The notes: generated from the letters alone by a model not told the origin. 64,000 nt of DNA from Stenotrophomonas maltophilia R551-3 (GCF_000020665.1 NC_011071.1:1602501-1666500), one strand, 5' to 3'. Shown: positions 38,284 through 49,416, numbered from the stretch's first letter. Made by a program: numbers and translations.

Positions 38284-38781
38284 ATGAGCACCGCACCGTT
38301 CCCGCCCGTCCGCATCGGCCAGGGCTACGACGTCCATGCCTTCGGTGAAGGCGACCACATCATGCTCGGCGGAGTGAACGTGCCGCACAGCTGCGGCGTG
38401 CTCGCACACAGCGATGGCGACGTGATCCTGCATGCGCTGTGCGATGCCATGCTGGGTGCGATCGCGCTGGGTGACATCGGCCAGCATTTCCCGCCCAGCG
38501 ACGATCGCTGGAAGGGCGCCGACAGCAGCGATTTCGTGCGCCACTGCGACAGCCTGCTGCGCGGGCGCGGCTGGCGCGTCGGCAACACCGACATCACCGT
38601 GATCTGCGAGCGGCCGAAGGTCGGCCCGCACGCGTTGGCCATGCGCGAACGCATCGGCGAGCTGCTGCAGCTGCCGCTCGACGCGGTCAGCGTCAAGGCC
38701 ACCACCTCGGAGAAGCTGGGCTTCACCGGCCGTGGCGAAGGCATCGCCGCGCAGGCGGTAGTGCTGCTGGTGGCGGCATGA
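38284..38781 (+). CDS. ispF: 2-C-methyl-D-erythritol 2,4-cyclodiphosphate synthase (IspF)
   Basis: A 165-residue enzyme with [15 protein letters not shown] (metal Asp/His), [20 protein letters not shown] and the ending [20 protein letters not shown]. It cyclises CDP-ME-2-phosphate. It overlaps truD by 4 nt. The order ispD-ispF-truD is conserved. Confidence 0.95.
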   Translation: MSTAPFPPVRIGQGYDVHAFGEGDHIMLGGVNVPHSCGVLAHSDGDVILHALCDAMLGAIALGDIGQHFPPSDDRWKGADSSDFVRHCDSLLRGRGWRVGNTDITVICERPKVGPHALAMRERIGELLQLPLDAVSVKATTSEKLGFTGRGEGIAAQAVVLLVAA

Positions 38782-39809
38782 TTCCGCTGCCGCTCGCGTT
38801 CGGCGCGCCGCTGCTGAGCGCACGCATCCGCACCACGCCGGAAGATTTCCAGGTTGACGAACTGCCGGCCTTCGAGGCCACCGGCGAAGGCGAGCACCTG
38901 CTGCTGCATATCCGCAAGCGTGGAGCCAACACCGTGCACGTGGCCAAGTTGCTGGCCACATGGGCCGGCCTACCGGAAATGGCGGTGAGCTATGCCGGCA
39001 TGAAGGATCGGCACGCGGTCACCACCCAGCGCTTCAGCGTGCACCTGCCCAAGCGCGTGGCACCTGACCTGGCCACGCTGGCCAGTGATGAAATCGAAGT
39101 GATCGAATCCACCTGGCACAACCGCAAGCTGCAGCGTGGCGCGCTGGCCGGCAACCGCTTCAAGCTGGTGCTGCGCGACGTGCAGGGTGATGCCGCGGCG
39201 ATCAGCGAGCGCCTGCAGCAGATCGCAGAGCGGGGCCTGCCGAACTGGTTCGGCGAGCAGCGTTTTGGCCGCGACGGTGGCAACGTGCCGGCGGCGCTGG
39301 CGATGTTCGGTGGCCGTCGCATGCGCAAGGACCAGCGTTCACTGCTGCTGTCGGCGGCCCGCTCGGCGCTGTTCAACCGCGTGCTGGCCGCGCGCGTGGA
39401 GCAGGGCAACTGGGACCAGCCGCTGGATGGCGAAGTGTGGATGCTCGATGGCAGCCGCAGCGTGTTCGGCCCCGAGCCGTATACCGACGTACTGGCCGAG
39501 CGCCTGGCGCGCTTCGACATCCACCCCAGCGCACCGCTGTGGGGCGAAGGTGAACTGCGCAGCACCGAAGCGGCACACGCGCTGGAGCTGGCGGCGCTGG
39601 ATGACGACGAATCCAGGGCGCTGCGTGCAGGTCTGGAAGACGCGCGCCTGAAGCAGGAGCGCCGCGCACTGCGCCTGCGTCCAGCGTTGCTGCAGCACCA
39701 GTGGCTGGCCGACGACGTGCTGGAACTATCGTTCGCGCTGCCGCCGGGCTGCTACGCCACCGCCGTGCTGCACGAACTCGGCCCCGTCGAAGACGCCTCG
39801 CAGGCCTGA
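38778..39809 (+). CDS. truD: tRNA pseudouridine(13) synthase TruD
   Basis: A 343-residue protein: [20 protein letters not shown] at the start, catalytic Asp in [28 protein letters not shown] later. It makes pseudouridine 13 in tRNA-Glu. In E. coli truD is followed by surE; here smr on the other strand intervenes. The stop is 2 nt from a 69-bp palindrome. Confidence 0.95.
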   Translation: MIPLPLAFGAPLLSARIRTTPEDFQVDELPAFEATGEGEHLLLHIRKRGANTVHVAKLLATWAGLPEMAVSYAGMKDRHAVTTQRFSVHLPKRVAPDLATLASDEIEVIESTWHNRKLQRGALAGNRFKLVLRDVQGDAAAISERLQQIAERGLPNWFGEQRFGRDGGNVPAALAMFGGRRMRKDQRSLLLSAARSALFNRVLAARVEQGNWDQPLDGEVWMLDGSRSVFGPEPYTDVLAERLARFDIHPSAPLWGEGELRSTEAAHALELAALDDDESRALRAGLEDARLKQERRALRLRPALLQHQWLADDVLELSFALPPGCYATAVLHELGPVEDASQA

Positions 39810-39811
39810 CA

Positions 39812-39880
39812 GAAAAAGGGGACGGAGGGAATTAAGTCGTTTGTGCCACAAACGACTTAATTCCCTCCGTCCCCTTTTTC
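39812..39880. repeat. 69-bp perfect palindrome, bidirectional terminator
   Basis: Two perfect 34-nt arms flank a single C at 39846. Arms start GAAAAAGGGGACGGAGGG and end TCGTTTGTG. It fills the whole gap between truD and smr and includes two bases of the smr stop. The A-run and T-run at the two ends make it a terminator in both directions. Confidence 0.9.
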
Positions 39881-40418
39881 ATCTACGCGCCAGCAGCACC
39901 AGCACTGCGCCGGTGCCGCCTTGTCCGGTCGGCGCCGAATGGAATGCCAGCACGTCGTTGCGCAGCCGCAGCAGGCGATCGACCAGGTTTTTCAATACCG
40001 GGGCGCCGCCATCGGATTGCAGGCCCTTGCCATGGATGATGCGCACGCAGCCGTATTCGTGCGCATGCGCTTCCAGCAGGAACTGGCGCAGCAACGCCTC
40101 TGCCTGCGACGCAGTGGCGCCATGCAGGTCCAGCTCGTCCTGCACCGAGTACTGGCCACGCTTGAGGCGCTGGAACACCCGCGGTGGCAGGTTGTCGCGT
40201 CGATAGCTGGCCACGTCGCCGGCTTCCAGTGGTGTACTGTCGCGCAGCAGCCGGGCGAACTCGCCGGCGGCTTCCGCCTCGTCGCGCTCTGCCATGCGCG
40301 CGCGCGGTTTCGGCCGCGGCGCGGCGGGCGCCGGCTCGACTTCCTTGCGCAGCGGCGTCACTTCGCCGATGGCCGCACGGAACAATGCGGCCGGATCTTC
40401 GTCTTCAGGGTGCGACAT
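39879..40418 (-). CDS. Smr-domain endonuclease-like protein
   Basis: A 179-residue protein. The C-terminal Smr domain (about residues 92-175) has LDLHGATASQAEALLRQFLL, VRIIHGKGLQ and PVLKNLVDRLLR. The N-terminal 90 residues are charged and probably flexible. This is the YdaL/SmrA/SmrB type (possible nuclease). The ATG at 40418 is followed by MSHPEDEDPAALFRAA, the standard start. Confidence 0.88.
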   Translation of the reverse strand: MSHPEDEDPAALFRAAIGEVTPLRKEVEPAPAAPRPKPRARMAERDEAEAAGEFARLLRDSTPLEAGDVASYRRDNLPPRVFQRLKRGQYSVQDELDLHGATASQAEALLRQFLLEAHAHEYGCVRIIHGKGLQSDGGAPVLKNLVDRLLRLRNDVLAFHSAPTGQGGTGAVLVLLARR

Positions 40419-40627
40419 GCGCACAGGGTAAACCGCCGGCGCGAGCCTGCCTATGACGATTCGATGTCGGCCGTGACCGCCGGCAGGGTAGGACCGGCGG
40501 CTCGCATGCGGCACAATAGACGATGCCCTTGCAGGGTCGACCGCTTCCGCAGGGAAGCGCGACGGTCCCGCCCACACTGCACGGTGATGGAATCGAATTC
40601 TTGGAAAATCAAGCGGTTAAATCGAAG

Positions 40628-41407
40628 ATGCGAATCCTGGTCAGCAATGACGATGGTGTCGACGCCGCAGGCATCCGGATGCTTGCCTCGGTCCTGCGCG
40701 AAGCCGGTCACGAAGTGACGGTGGTCGCACCCGACCGCGACCGTTCCGGCGCCAGCAACTCGCTGACCCTGGACCTGCCGATCCGCCTCAAGCGCATCGA
40801 CCACTACACCGTCTCGGTAGCCGGCACGCCGACCGATTGCGTGCATCTGGCGCTGACTGGCCTGCTTGAATTCGAACCCGACATTGTCGTGTCCGGCATC
40901 AATAACGCCGCCAACCTCGGCGACGACGTGATCTATTCCGGAACCGTCTCTGCAGCGATGGAAGGCCGCTTCCTCGGCCTGCCGGCAGTAGCGGTCTCAC
41001 TGGTCAGCCGCAATCACGATCCGAAGCACTTCGAGACCGCCGCGCGTGCCGCAGTCGAGATCGTTGCCCGGCTCAAGGCCGACCCGCTGCCCGCCGACAC
41101 CATCCTCAACGTCAACGTGCCGGATCTGCCGTGGAACGAGGTCAAGGGCTTCGAGGTCACCCGCCTCGGCAACCGCCATCGCGCCGAAGGCTGCATCGCG
41201 CAGAAAGACCCGCGCGGCAATGAGGTGTACTGGATCGGTCCGGCTGGCCGCGAGCAGGACTCCGGCCCCGGCACCGATTTCCATGCGGTGCGCACCGGCC
41301 ACATCTCGATCACGCCGATCCAGGTTGACCTGACCCGCTACCAGGCGCTGGAGAAGGTGGCCAGCTGGGTCGGCGGCCTCAGTGCTGCGCTGGACCAGCC
41401 GGCATGA
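40628..41407 (+). CDS. surE: 5'/3'-nucleotidase SurE
   Basis: A 259-residue enzyme with [13 protein letters not shown] (metal site), [17 protein letters not shown] and [20 protein letters not shown]. It dephosphorylates nucleoside monophosphates and polyphosphates. It overlaps pcm by 4 nt, as usual in gammaproteobacteria. Confidence 0.96.
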   Translation: MRILVSNDDGVDAAGIRMLASVLREAGHEVTVVAPDRDRSGASNSLTLDLPIRLKRIDHYTVSVAGTPTDCVHLALTGLLEFEPDIVVSGINNAANLGDDVIYSGTVSAAMEGRFLGLPAVAVSLVSRNHDPKHFETAARAAVEIVARLKADPLPADTILNVNVPDLPWNEVKGFEVTRLGNRHRAEGCIAQKDPRGNEVYWIGPAGREQDSGPGTDFHAVRTGHISITPIQVDLTRYQALEKVASWVGGLSAALDQPA

Positions 41408-42081
41408 GCCCGCGCCTGCGCCTGCAACCGGAAGCCGTCGGTATCGGCATGACCTCGCAACGTGTGCGCGACCGTCTGGTCGACCGCCTGCGTGAAGCAG
41501 GCATCGTCGACGAATCAACCTTGAATGCGATCCGGGTGGTGCCGCGCCATCTGTTCATCGATGAGGCGCTGGCGTCACGCGCCTACGAAGACACCGCACT
41601 GCCGATCGGCCATGGCCAGACCATTTCGCAACCCTGGGTGGTGGCGCGGATGACCGAGGCCGTGCTGCAGGTGGCACCCAAGCGGGTGCTGGAAGTGGGT
41701 ACCGGTTCGGGCTACCAGGCCGCCGTGCTCGGTGCACTGGGCCTGGAGGTCTACACCGTCGAGCGCATCGGCGACCTGCTGCGCCAGGCGCGCAAGCGCT
41801 TTCGTGCGCTGGGCATGAACATCCGTACCAAGCATGATGACGGCCGCGTCGGTTGGGCCGAGCACGGTCCGTTCGATGCCATCGTGGTCACTGCAGCGGC
41901 GCCGGCGCTGGTCGATGTACTGATCGAGCAGCTCGCTGAAGGCGGCCGCCTGGTGGCCCCGGTCGGCGGCCCCAGTGCGCAGTCGCTGGTGCAGCTGGAC
42001 CGCAGGGCCGACGGCAGCATCGAACAACACGTGCTGGCGCCGGTCACCTTCGTACCGCTGCTGTCTGGCATGCTGGACTAA
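41404..42081 (+). CDS. pcm: Protein-L-isoaspartate O-methyltransferase (Pcm)
   Basis: A 225-residue SAM enzyme: [33 protein letters not shown], the SAM site [15 protein letters not shown], and the later [18 protein letters not shown]. It repairs L-isoaspartyl damage. It belongs to the surE-pcm-yqaA-nlpD operon. Confidence 0.95.
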   Translation: MSPRLRLQPEAVGIGMTSQRVRDRLVDRLREAGIVDESTLNAIRVVPRHLFIDEALASRAYEDTALPIGHGQTISQPWVVARMTEAVLQVAPKRVLEVGTGSGYQAAVLGALGLEVYTVERIGDLLRQARKRFRALGMNIRTKHDDGRVGWAEHGPFDAIVVTAAAPALVDVLIEQLAEGGRLVAPVGGPSAQSLVQLDRRADGSIEQHVLAPVTFVPLLSGMLD

Positions 42082-42099
42082 TCCACGGAGCAGGGTTGC

Positions 42100-42714
42100 A
42101 TGAAGATTTTCGGGCCGCTGTACGAGCGGGCGATGAAGTGGGCGGCGCACGAACGCGCGCCGACCTATCTGACGGTATTGAGTTTCTTCGAGGCGATCAT
42201 TTTTCCGGTGATGCCGGAAGTGATGCTGGCGCCGATGTGCGTGGCCCAGCCCAAGCGCGGCTGGTGGTTCGCGACTCTCAGCCTGGCCGGTTCAATGGTC
42301 GGTGCGGTGGTCGGCTATGCGCTGGGTCATTTCGCCTTCGAGGCGATCAAGCCACTGTTCGAAGCACTGGGCATGCTGCCGGCGATCGAGCAGGGCATCA
42401 CCACCGTGCAGGCCAAGATGGCCGAGTCGCCGTGGGCGGTGTTCACCTTCCTGGTGCTGGGCGGCTTCATGCCCATCCCGATGAAGGTCTTCACGTGGGC
42501 ATCGGGTATCGTCGGCGTACCGATGCCGCAGTACCTGTTGAGCATGCTGATCGGTCGTGGCAAGCGCGTGTTTGTGCTGGCCGCGGTCATCCGTATCGGT
42601 GGTGCGCGTGCCGAAGCGGCGCTGCGCCGCTGGATTGAACCGCTGGGCTGGATCGCCACCGCGTTGGTGGTGGTGCTGATCGCCTGGCTTGTATGGAGGT
42701 CGAAGTTCGCATGA
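42100..42714 (+). CDS. YqaA-family (DedA-like) inner-membrane protein
   Basis: A 204-residue protein with SNARE_assoc/DedA-like segments: FFEAIIFPVMPEVMLAPM, GSMVGAVVGYALGHF and GGFMPIPMKVFTWASGI, and a C-terminal helix. About five membrane helices. It is between pcm and the nlpD-like gene, overlapping the latter by 4 nt. Possible lipid-flipping role is family inference. Confidence 0.88.
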   Translation: MKIFGPLYERAMKWAAHERAPTYLTVLSFFEAIIFPVMPEVMLAPMCVAQPKRGWWFATLSLAGSMVGAVVGYALGHFAFEAIKPLFEALGMLPAIEQGITTVQAKMAESPWAVFTFLVLGGFMPIPMKVFTWASGIVGVPMPQYLLSMLIGRGKRVFVLAAVIRIGGARAEAALRRWIEPLGWIATALVVVLIAWLVWRSKFA

Positions 42715-43496
42715 ATCCTGATCGTCTGAGCAAGGGAGTGCGCATCGGCGCGCTGGCGTTGCTGGTTTCCACCCTGGCCGCCTGCGGCACCGCTACCGTG
42801 GTTCGTCCTGGTGGTGGCAGCACCGGTGGCGGCGTGAGCACGCCGAAGACCTCGGTGCCCAAGCCGGGGCAGACCGTGGTCGTGCGCAAGGGTGACACCA
42901 TCTATGCGCTGGCCCGCATCCACGACATCACCCCGGCCGACCTGATTGCCTGGAACAGCCTGGACAACCCCTCGTCGATCCATCCGGGGCAGGTGATCCG
43001 GCTGTATCCGGCGGGTGCCAGCGGTGGCCGCGCACCGACCACGGTGGTGACCCCGCCACGTTCCGGCGGCAGCACCGCAGGCAGTACTGCACCGACCACG
43101 GCGCCGGCCGGTCCGGTGAAGAGCAACATCGCATGGCGCTGGCCGGCCGATGGCGCCGTCGTGGGCCGCTATGTGGCGGGTGATGCGACCAAGCAGGGCG
43201 TGGATATCGCGGGCACCAGCGGCCAGGCGGTCAAGGCCACTGCCAATGGCGTGGTGGTGTATTCCGGTGCCGGCCTGGTCGGCTACGGCGAGCTGATCAT
43301 CATCAAGCACAGCGATCAGTGGTTGTCGGCCTACGGTCATAACCGCAAGCGACTGGTGAATGAAGGCCAGAGCGTGAAGGCCGGTGAGCAGATCGCGGAG
43401 ATGGGCCGTACCGGCGCGAACCGCGACATGGTCCACTTCGAGATCCGCTACAACGGCAAGCCGGTCGACCCGCAGCAGTACCTGCCGGCGCGCTGA
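42711..43496 (+). CDS. nlpD: NlpD-like lipoprotein with LysM and degenerate LytM (M23) domain
   Basis: A 261-residue lipoprotein (signal ending LAACG) with a LysM domain at about residues 55-98 (VVRKGDTIYALARIHDITPA) and a C-terminal M23 domain. The metal-binding HxxxD is replaced by KQGVDIA and the HxH by MVHFE, so the domain is probably catalytically dead, as in NlpD/EnvC amidase activators. GGAGG precedes ATG 42711. The IS110 element lies just downstream. Confidence 0.85.
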   Translation: MNPDRLSKGVRIGALALLVSTLAACGTATVVRPGGGSTGGGVSTPKTSVPKPGQTVVVRKGDTIYALARIHDITPADLIAWNSLDNPSSIHPGQVIRLYPAGASGGRAPTTVVTPPRSGGSTAGSTAPTTAPAGPVKSNIAWRWPADGAVVGRYVAGDATKQGVDIAGTSGQAVKATANGVVVYSGAGLVGYGELIIIKHSDQWLSAYGHNRKRLVNEGQSVKAGEQIAEMGRTGANRDMVHFEIRYNGKPVDPQQYLPAR

Positions 43497-43527
43497 TCAG
43501 CGCGCTACGAGTTGCCGCATTCACTGT

Positions 43528-44611
43528 AGATACCGTGTCGCCCTCGCCTAGGCAAGGGCGACGTCAGGCTCAAAGGGTCGGCCACTTCTCAGTACGCCCC
43601 AAATCAGATGGATGAGCTTGCGCATCACTGCACACATGACGACCTTGAAGGGCTTGCCTTTCGCGCTGAGCCGGTCTGCAAAGGACTTCAGTGTGGGGTT
43701 GTGGGTCTTCCCGGTCAGCGCCGGCATGTACAGCTTTTTGCGGAAATTGGCGTCGCCGACGCGTGATATCCGGCATTTGCCTTCGTAGTTTCCTGATTGA
43801 CGCTGGGCCGGATTCAGGCCCGCGTGGGCAACCACCTGGCGCACGTCGCTGTATTTGCTTAGATCCCCCAGCATGGCCAACAGCTGGGCACTGCTGGTGT
43901 TGCCTACACCGGGGATGCTGGTAAGCAGTTGATGACGCCGGCGCAGGTCCGGATCGTTATCGATATGGTCCTCAATCGCCTTCTGGACCTGCTTGATCTG
44001 CTCTTCCAACGTCCGGATCACATCCTTGATCCCTTGCTGGACCGAGATATCGGCAACGTCCAGGCGGTTGTGCTCCATCTGCAGCATTTCCTGGAGGTCA
44101 TCTCGACGCCGTACCAAGGCGCGCAGCTTCACCTCCGAGGGCGTCGGTGGAACGTAGGGATACAGCTTTTCCGAGCGTTGTGCCTCAAAAAACCGGGCAA
44201 TCAGCTTGGCGTCGCTGCGGTCAGTCTTGGTCCGCATCCCCTCCGCCTGCCCAAACGCCTTTACTCGGGCGGGATTGGCCACATGAACCACTACCCCCGC
44301 TTCCACCAGTGCTTGAGCCAAGGCCTCGTGATAGATGCCTGTAGCCTCCATACCTACCGCCGCGTTCGGCGCATGTTTGGCGCGCCAGGCCAGAAGCTCA
44401 TCAAAACCCTTTGGCGTATTGGGGAGTTTGGCCTTGGTTCGATACTTGCCGTGAGATAGAGGCAGGGCGATGTCAAAAGTCGCCTTGGCTGCGTCGATGC
44501 CGATAAATTGCATGATTTCGCTCCAGCTTGAACTTACGATCGTGATCGGAAGCCGCCAGACTTGCCCTTGTGAGTACAGGCTCTCACCCGATGGCGGGCC
44601 TAAGATACCGT
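43528..44611 (-). mobile_element. IS110-family insertion sequence (ends approximate)
   Basis: An IS110-type recombinase gene lies inside about 1.08 kb bounded by the 9-bp repeat AGATACCGT at 43528-43536 and 44603-44611, which could be a core or target sequence. IS110 elements have no usual terminal inverted repeats, so the ends are tentative. A hairpin GTCGCCCT...AAGGGCGAC (43538-43563) overlaps the gene end. The non-coding stretch before the recombinase is 98-190 nt and contains inverted repeats, as expected for a guide (bridge) RNA region. Confidence 0.55.
43548..44513 (-). CDS. IS110-family transposase (DEDD/Ser recombinase)
   Basis: A 321-residue protein with the two-domain IS110 layout. 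N-terminal RuvC-like DEDD set: Asp7 (FIGIDAAKATFD), Glu56 (GMEATG), Asp98 and Asp101 (TDRSDAK). C-terminal transposase_20 domain from about residue 195 (LTSIPGVGNTSSAQLLAML), with Ser240 in QRQSGNYEGK as the likely nucleophile. The gene appears intact. IS110 recombinases are guided by a bridge RNA. Confidence 0.93.
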   Translation of the reverse strand: MQFIGIDAAKATFDIALPLSHGKYRTKAKLPNTPKGFDELLAWRAKHAPNAAVGMEATGIYHEALAQALVEAGVVVHVANPARVKAFGQAEGMRTKTDRSDAKLIARFFEAQRSEKLYPYVPPTPSEVKLRALVRRRDDLQEMLQMEHNRLDVADISVQQGIKDVIRTLEEQIKQVQKAIEDHIDNDPDLRRRHQLLTSIPGVGNTSSAQLLAMLGDLSKYSDVRQVVAHAGLNPAQRQSGNYEGKCRISRVGDANFRKKLYMPALTGKTHNPTLKSFADRLSAKGKPFKVVMCAVMRKLIHLIWGVLRSGRPFEPDVALA

Positions 44612-44751
44612 TCAAGTTCCATGGCGGTGTCAGGCCGCCGACGCGCTGAATCTACTTTGCAAGCTCGAAGGCTTAAGAGCCGAGGCAGCGTCATCGGAGC
44701 CTCCCGGGTCACCGGGGGATTGTGCCTGATCAGGGCACGATCCAAGACACA

Positions 44752-44821
44752 AGAGCCGAGCCTAGGCTCGGCTGCCTGTCGTCGCCATGCGGCGCCGCCC
44801 GAGCATGGGCTCGGGCGCTGG
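44752..44821. repeat. Degenerate SMAG-type palindromes
   Basis: AGAGCCGAGCCTAGGCTCGGCTGC and CGCCCGAGCATGGGCTCGGGCGCTG. The GTAG foot is lost (AAGAG instead), the stems remain perfect. They lie between the IS110 element and the next gene. Confidence 0.65.
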
Positions 44822-44898
44822 GTGTCGCGTTTCAACCTTCCCGGCGAGCCGGGGACGCGGCATGCTTCTGCGTACCCCAACCGAGCCCGTTGCCGCGT

Positions 44899-45387
44899 AT
44901 GAGTCGTCTTGCCTCCACTCTGCTGCTGCTCATCGTCGCGCCGCTGGCTGCCGCAGCCAGTGATCCGCGTGACGTGGTCACCCGCCTCTACGCCACAGTC
45001 CAGGCCCCTGCTTCGAGTGAAGAGGTCATCAGACCGTTGCTCGGCGATGCCCTGAGCGCGGCCATCAATGCGCAACGCGCATACGAGAGGGCTTGCACCG
45101 TGCTGGCCGCGCACGACGAGAAGCCGCATATGCTCGACCAGAGTCCCTACCTGATGGCCCCAGATCGACCGGAGACGGTGAGGGTGGGAAGGCCAGGGCC
45201 GATTGGCAGCGCGACGTGGGTCCAGGTCGACATGGCCGTGGGCGACTATCGCTGGACCGACCGGGTCCTGCTGCAAAGGCAGGGCCAGGACTGGAAGGTC
45301 ATGGACATCCGCTGGGGCCAGGGCGGTAACCTGATCGGGCGGCTGAAGCAGTTCTCCGCCTTCCGATGCACCGCTTCTGGCAGCTAG
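44899..45387 (+). CDS. Secreted DUF3828-like protein
   Basis: A 162-residue protein with signal peptide (MSRLASTLLLLIVAPLAAAA). The mature part (DPRDVVTRLYATVQAPASSE..., WTDRVLLQRQGQDWKVMDIR) resembles the DUF3828/NTF2-like periplasmic family. Role unknown. It stands just downstream of the IS110 region, convergent with the Mth938-like gene. Confidence 0.7.
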   Translation: MSRLASTLLLLIVAPLAAAASDPRDVVTRLYATVQAPASSEEVIRPLLGDALSAAINAQRAYERACTVLAAHDEKPHMLDQSPYLMAPDRPETVRVGRPGPIGSATWVQVDMAVGDYRWTDRVLLQRQGQDWKVMDIRWGQGGNLIGRLKQFSAFRCTASGS

Positions 45388-45410
45388 CGCCGGGGTGCAC
45401 CCGGCGGCTC
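45386..45410. repeat. Solo GCCGGG hairpin
   Basis: CTAGCGCCGGGGTGCACCCGGCGG: an exact GCCGGG-GTGCA-CCCGGC stem overlapping the stop of the DUF3828-like gene. It looks like a SMAG monomer or a solo 5' module of the modular elements, and may terminate both convergent genes. Confidence 0.55.
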
Positions 45411-45414
45411 GAAA

Positions 45415-45789
45415 TCAGCCTTCCAGAATGAAGGCGGCCGCGACCTTGCGGCCTTCGCCGGCCAGGATGTTGAAGGTGCGCGCGGCGGCCGGGTTGTTCA
45501 TCACTTCCAGACCGATGCCACGGCTCAGGCACGCAGCCATCACCACCGCCGGCGGGAACACCTGGCGGTCGCCGGTGCCCAACACGATCAGCGCCGGATT
45601 CAGCGCCAGGATCGGCTCAAGGTCAGCCAGCTGCAGCGCGGTGGCGCTCACTACCGGCCATTGCGTGACCAGCTGGTCCGGGGTCAGGAAGAAACTGCTG
45701 CCCAGCACCTGGTCATTCACCTTGGCCGAGCGGCCATCGGCGGCACGCAGGCTGTAGGCGTAATCGGGCGGTTCGTGGTTCAGCTGCAT
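45415..45789 (-). CDS. Mth938-like (DUF498) domain protein
   Basis: A 124-residue protein with LGSSFFLTPDQLVTQWPV, LALNPALIVLGTGDRQVFPP and GIGLEVMNNPAAARTFNIL, the Mth938/NDUFAF3-like fold. Function in bacteria is not established. It is followed upstream (on the same strand) by yhbY, 13 nt away. Confidence 0.85.
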   Translation of the reverse strand: MQLNHEPPDYAYSLRAADGRSAKVNDQVLGSSFFLTPDQLVTQWPVVSATALQLADLEPILALNPALIVLGTGDRQVFPPAVVMAACLSRGIGLEVMNNPAAARTFNILAGEGRKVAAAFILEG

Positions 45790-45802
45790 GGCAGTAAGGC
45801 GA

Positions 45803-46108
45803 TCAGCCGCGCGGCAGCACGATCTGGCGCTGTTCCTTGCTCGGGCGGTACAGCACGGCGACGTGGCCGATGCGCTGCACCAACGCGCTCTCGGTGGCTT
45901 CGACGATCTCGCCGATCATCACGTCACGGGCGTCGCGGTCTTCGGCAGCGACCTTCACCTTGACCAGCTCGTGGCGCTCCAGCACTTCGTTCAGCTCAGC
46001 GATGAAGGCCGGGGTCACGCCCTTGCCGCCGGTCTGCAGCAGGGCCTTCAGGTCGTGGGCTTGGCCGCGCAGGAAACGGGTCTGGGAAGCGGTCAGGGCG
46101 ATGGACAT
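45803..46108 (-). CDS. yhbY: Ribosome assembly RNA-binding protein YhbY
   Basis: A 101-residue CRM-domain protein (MSIALTASQTRFLRGQAHDL): LLQTGGKGVTPAFIAELNEV, LERHELVKVKV and IGHVAVLYRPSKEQ. It binds pre-50S RNA. It is divergent from rlmE, the usual arrangement in gammaproteobacteria (yhbY/rlmE-ftsH). Confidence 0.92.
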   Translation of the reverse strand: MSIALTASQTRFLRGQAHDLKALLQTGGKGVTPAFIAELNEVLERHELVKVKVAAEDRDARDVMIGEIVEATESALVQRIGHVAVLYRPSKEQRQIVLPRG

Positions 46109-46173
46109 GCAGGAAAACACGGTTGAATGGGGCGATCAGGGTATCATGAGGACCCCATCAGCCCCTATTTTCA

Positions 46174-46806
46174 ATGGCTACCCGCAGCAAAAGCAGCCAG
46201 CGCTGGCTCAAGGAACACTTCTCCGACCCCTTCGTGAAGAAGGCCCAGGCCGAAGGCATGCGCTCACGCGCCGCCTACAAGCTCGAAGAGCTGCTGGAAC
46301 GTGACCGGTTGCTGAAGCCGCACATGGTGGTGGTCGACCTCGGCGCAGCCCCGGGCGGCTGGTCTCAGCAGGTTCGGAGACAGATCGGCGACACCGGCCG
46401 CGTCCTGGCATTGGACATCCTGGACATGCCGCCGCTGGCCGGCGTGGAGTTCCTTCATGGTGACTTCAGGGAAGAAACCGTTCTATCGCAGTTTGAAGCC
46501 ATGCTCGGGGATCAGCCGGTAGACCTTGTGCTGTCGGACATGGCCCCCAATAAGAGTGGTGTAGGCGCGGTCGACCAGCCGCGGATGATGCACCTGGCGG
46601 AGCTGGCCCTGGATTTTGCCGACAACCACCTGAAGACCGGTGGGGCGTTCCTGATCAAGCTGTTCCAGGGTGAAGGCTTTGACGACTACGTGCGTGACAT
46701 GCGCCGCCGGTACGACAAGGTCTCCATCCGCAAGCCGGAAGCGTCGCGCAAGCGCTCCCCCGAGGTGTATGCCTTGGGTCAGGGAAAACGCGCCCACATG
46801 AAGTAA
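46174..46806 (+). CDS. rlmE: 23S rRNA 2'-O-methyltransferase RlmE (FtsJ/RrmJ)
   Basis: A 210-residue SAM enzyme: [35 protein letters not shown] (SAM site), [18 protein letters not shown] and [11 protein letters not shown]. It methylates U2552 of 23S rRNA. It is followed by ftsH, the conserved order. Confidence 0.95.
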   Translation: MATRSKSSQRWLKEHFSDPFVKKAQAEGMRSRAAYKLEELLERDRLLKPHMVVVDLGAAPGGWSQQVRRQIGDTGRVLALDILDMPPLAGVEFLHGDFREETVLSQFEAMLGDQPVDLVLSDMAPNKSGVGAVDQPRMMHLAELALDFADNHLKTGGAFLIKLFQGEGFDDYVRDMRRRYDKVSIRKPEASRKRSPEVYALGQGKRAHMK

Positions 46807-46875
46807 GCTCGCAACGTACGCAAGTTCGACCCCAACGCAACGCCAGCACTGAGAGGAACACCGGAGCCAATGAGG

Positions 46876-48810
<1,935 letters not shown>

Positions 48811-48833
48811 CGGCCCGCTGCAGGTAACACCAG

Positions 48834-48859
48834 ACGAGGCCGGGGCAACCCGGCTTCGT
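48834..48859 (+). terminator. Hairpin after ftsH
   Basis: ACGAGGCCGGG-GCAA-CCCGGCTTCGT with a short T-run (CGTTT). A weak Rho-independent terminator. Confidence 0.5.
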
Positions 48860-48914
48860 CGTTTCCGGGCCCCACTGGCCCATCCCGAAGACCCGATCTG
48901 ACGCTGGAGCCCGC

Positions 48915-49100
48915 ATGTCCACCCCGAAGCCCGAACCGATTTCCCACACTGTCGAAATGGTCATCGCCACCGTGGTCGGCGTGGGTGTAGGCCTGGGTGC
49001 CGACAACCTGTTGCTGGGCTGTGTGGTGGGTATCGGTGTCGGCATCGTGCTGAGCATTGCCAAGACCCTGTACGTGGACCGCAAGCGCCGCCGTCGTTGA
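48915..49100 (+). CDS. Small membrane protein of 61 residues
   Basis: MSTPKPEPISHTVEMVIATV... has a long hydrophobic, glycine-rich segment (residues about 15-50) and a basic C-terminus RKRRRR. It resembles small single- or double-span membrane peptides. Element C begins 9 nt after its stop. Function unknown. Confidence 0.58.
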   Translation: MSTPKPEPISHTVEMVIATVVGVGVGLGADNLLLGCVVGIGVGIVLSIAKTLYVDRKRRRR

Positions 49101-49109
49101 GGGGTATCG

Positions 49110-49294
49110 GCAGGGCTGCGCCCTGCACCTGCTACGAGCCGGAGCAACAGCAACAGCAGCATCAGGTTTCTGGGGATGGTGGGGCGGTGTGGGTTGGCAG
49201 GACACGCCGTAAACCCGTCCCTGGGGGCTCGATGGCGCCATCCATGGCGCCAACGGTCCTGCCAACCCACACCGCCCCACCTCTGACAGATTCC
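49110..49294 (+). repeat. Modular hairpin element, copy C
   Basis: 5' hairpin GCAGGG-CTGCG-CCCTGC (49110-49126); two CAACAG plus CAG (49145-49159); a 26-bp perfect stem (49178-49203 with 49256-49281) around a 52-nt apical domain nearly identical to copy A; tail CTGACAGATTCC (49283-49294). It follows the 61-residue membrane protein on the same strand. Confidence 0.8.
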
Positions 49295-49305
49295 GGCAGC
49301 TGTTG

Positions 49306-49393
49306 GTAGGTGTCGACCTTGGTCGACACATCTGTCAGATATCGATGTACAAGGGGGTCAGATCCGTTTTCCGCAGGAAAACGGATCTGACGC
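49306..49393. repeat. SMAG monomer plus GGGTCAGA-class hairpin
   Basis: GTAGGTGTCGACCTTGGTCGACAC (49306-49329) and GGGGTCAGATCC with inner GTTTTCC/GGAAAAC stem and GGATCTGACGCC (49354-49393). They separate elements C and D. Confidence 0.65.
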
Positions 49394-49416
49394 CAAGAGC
49401 TGCTCCAACAGATCGC

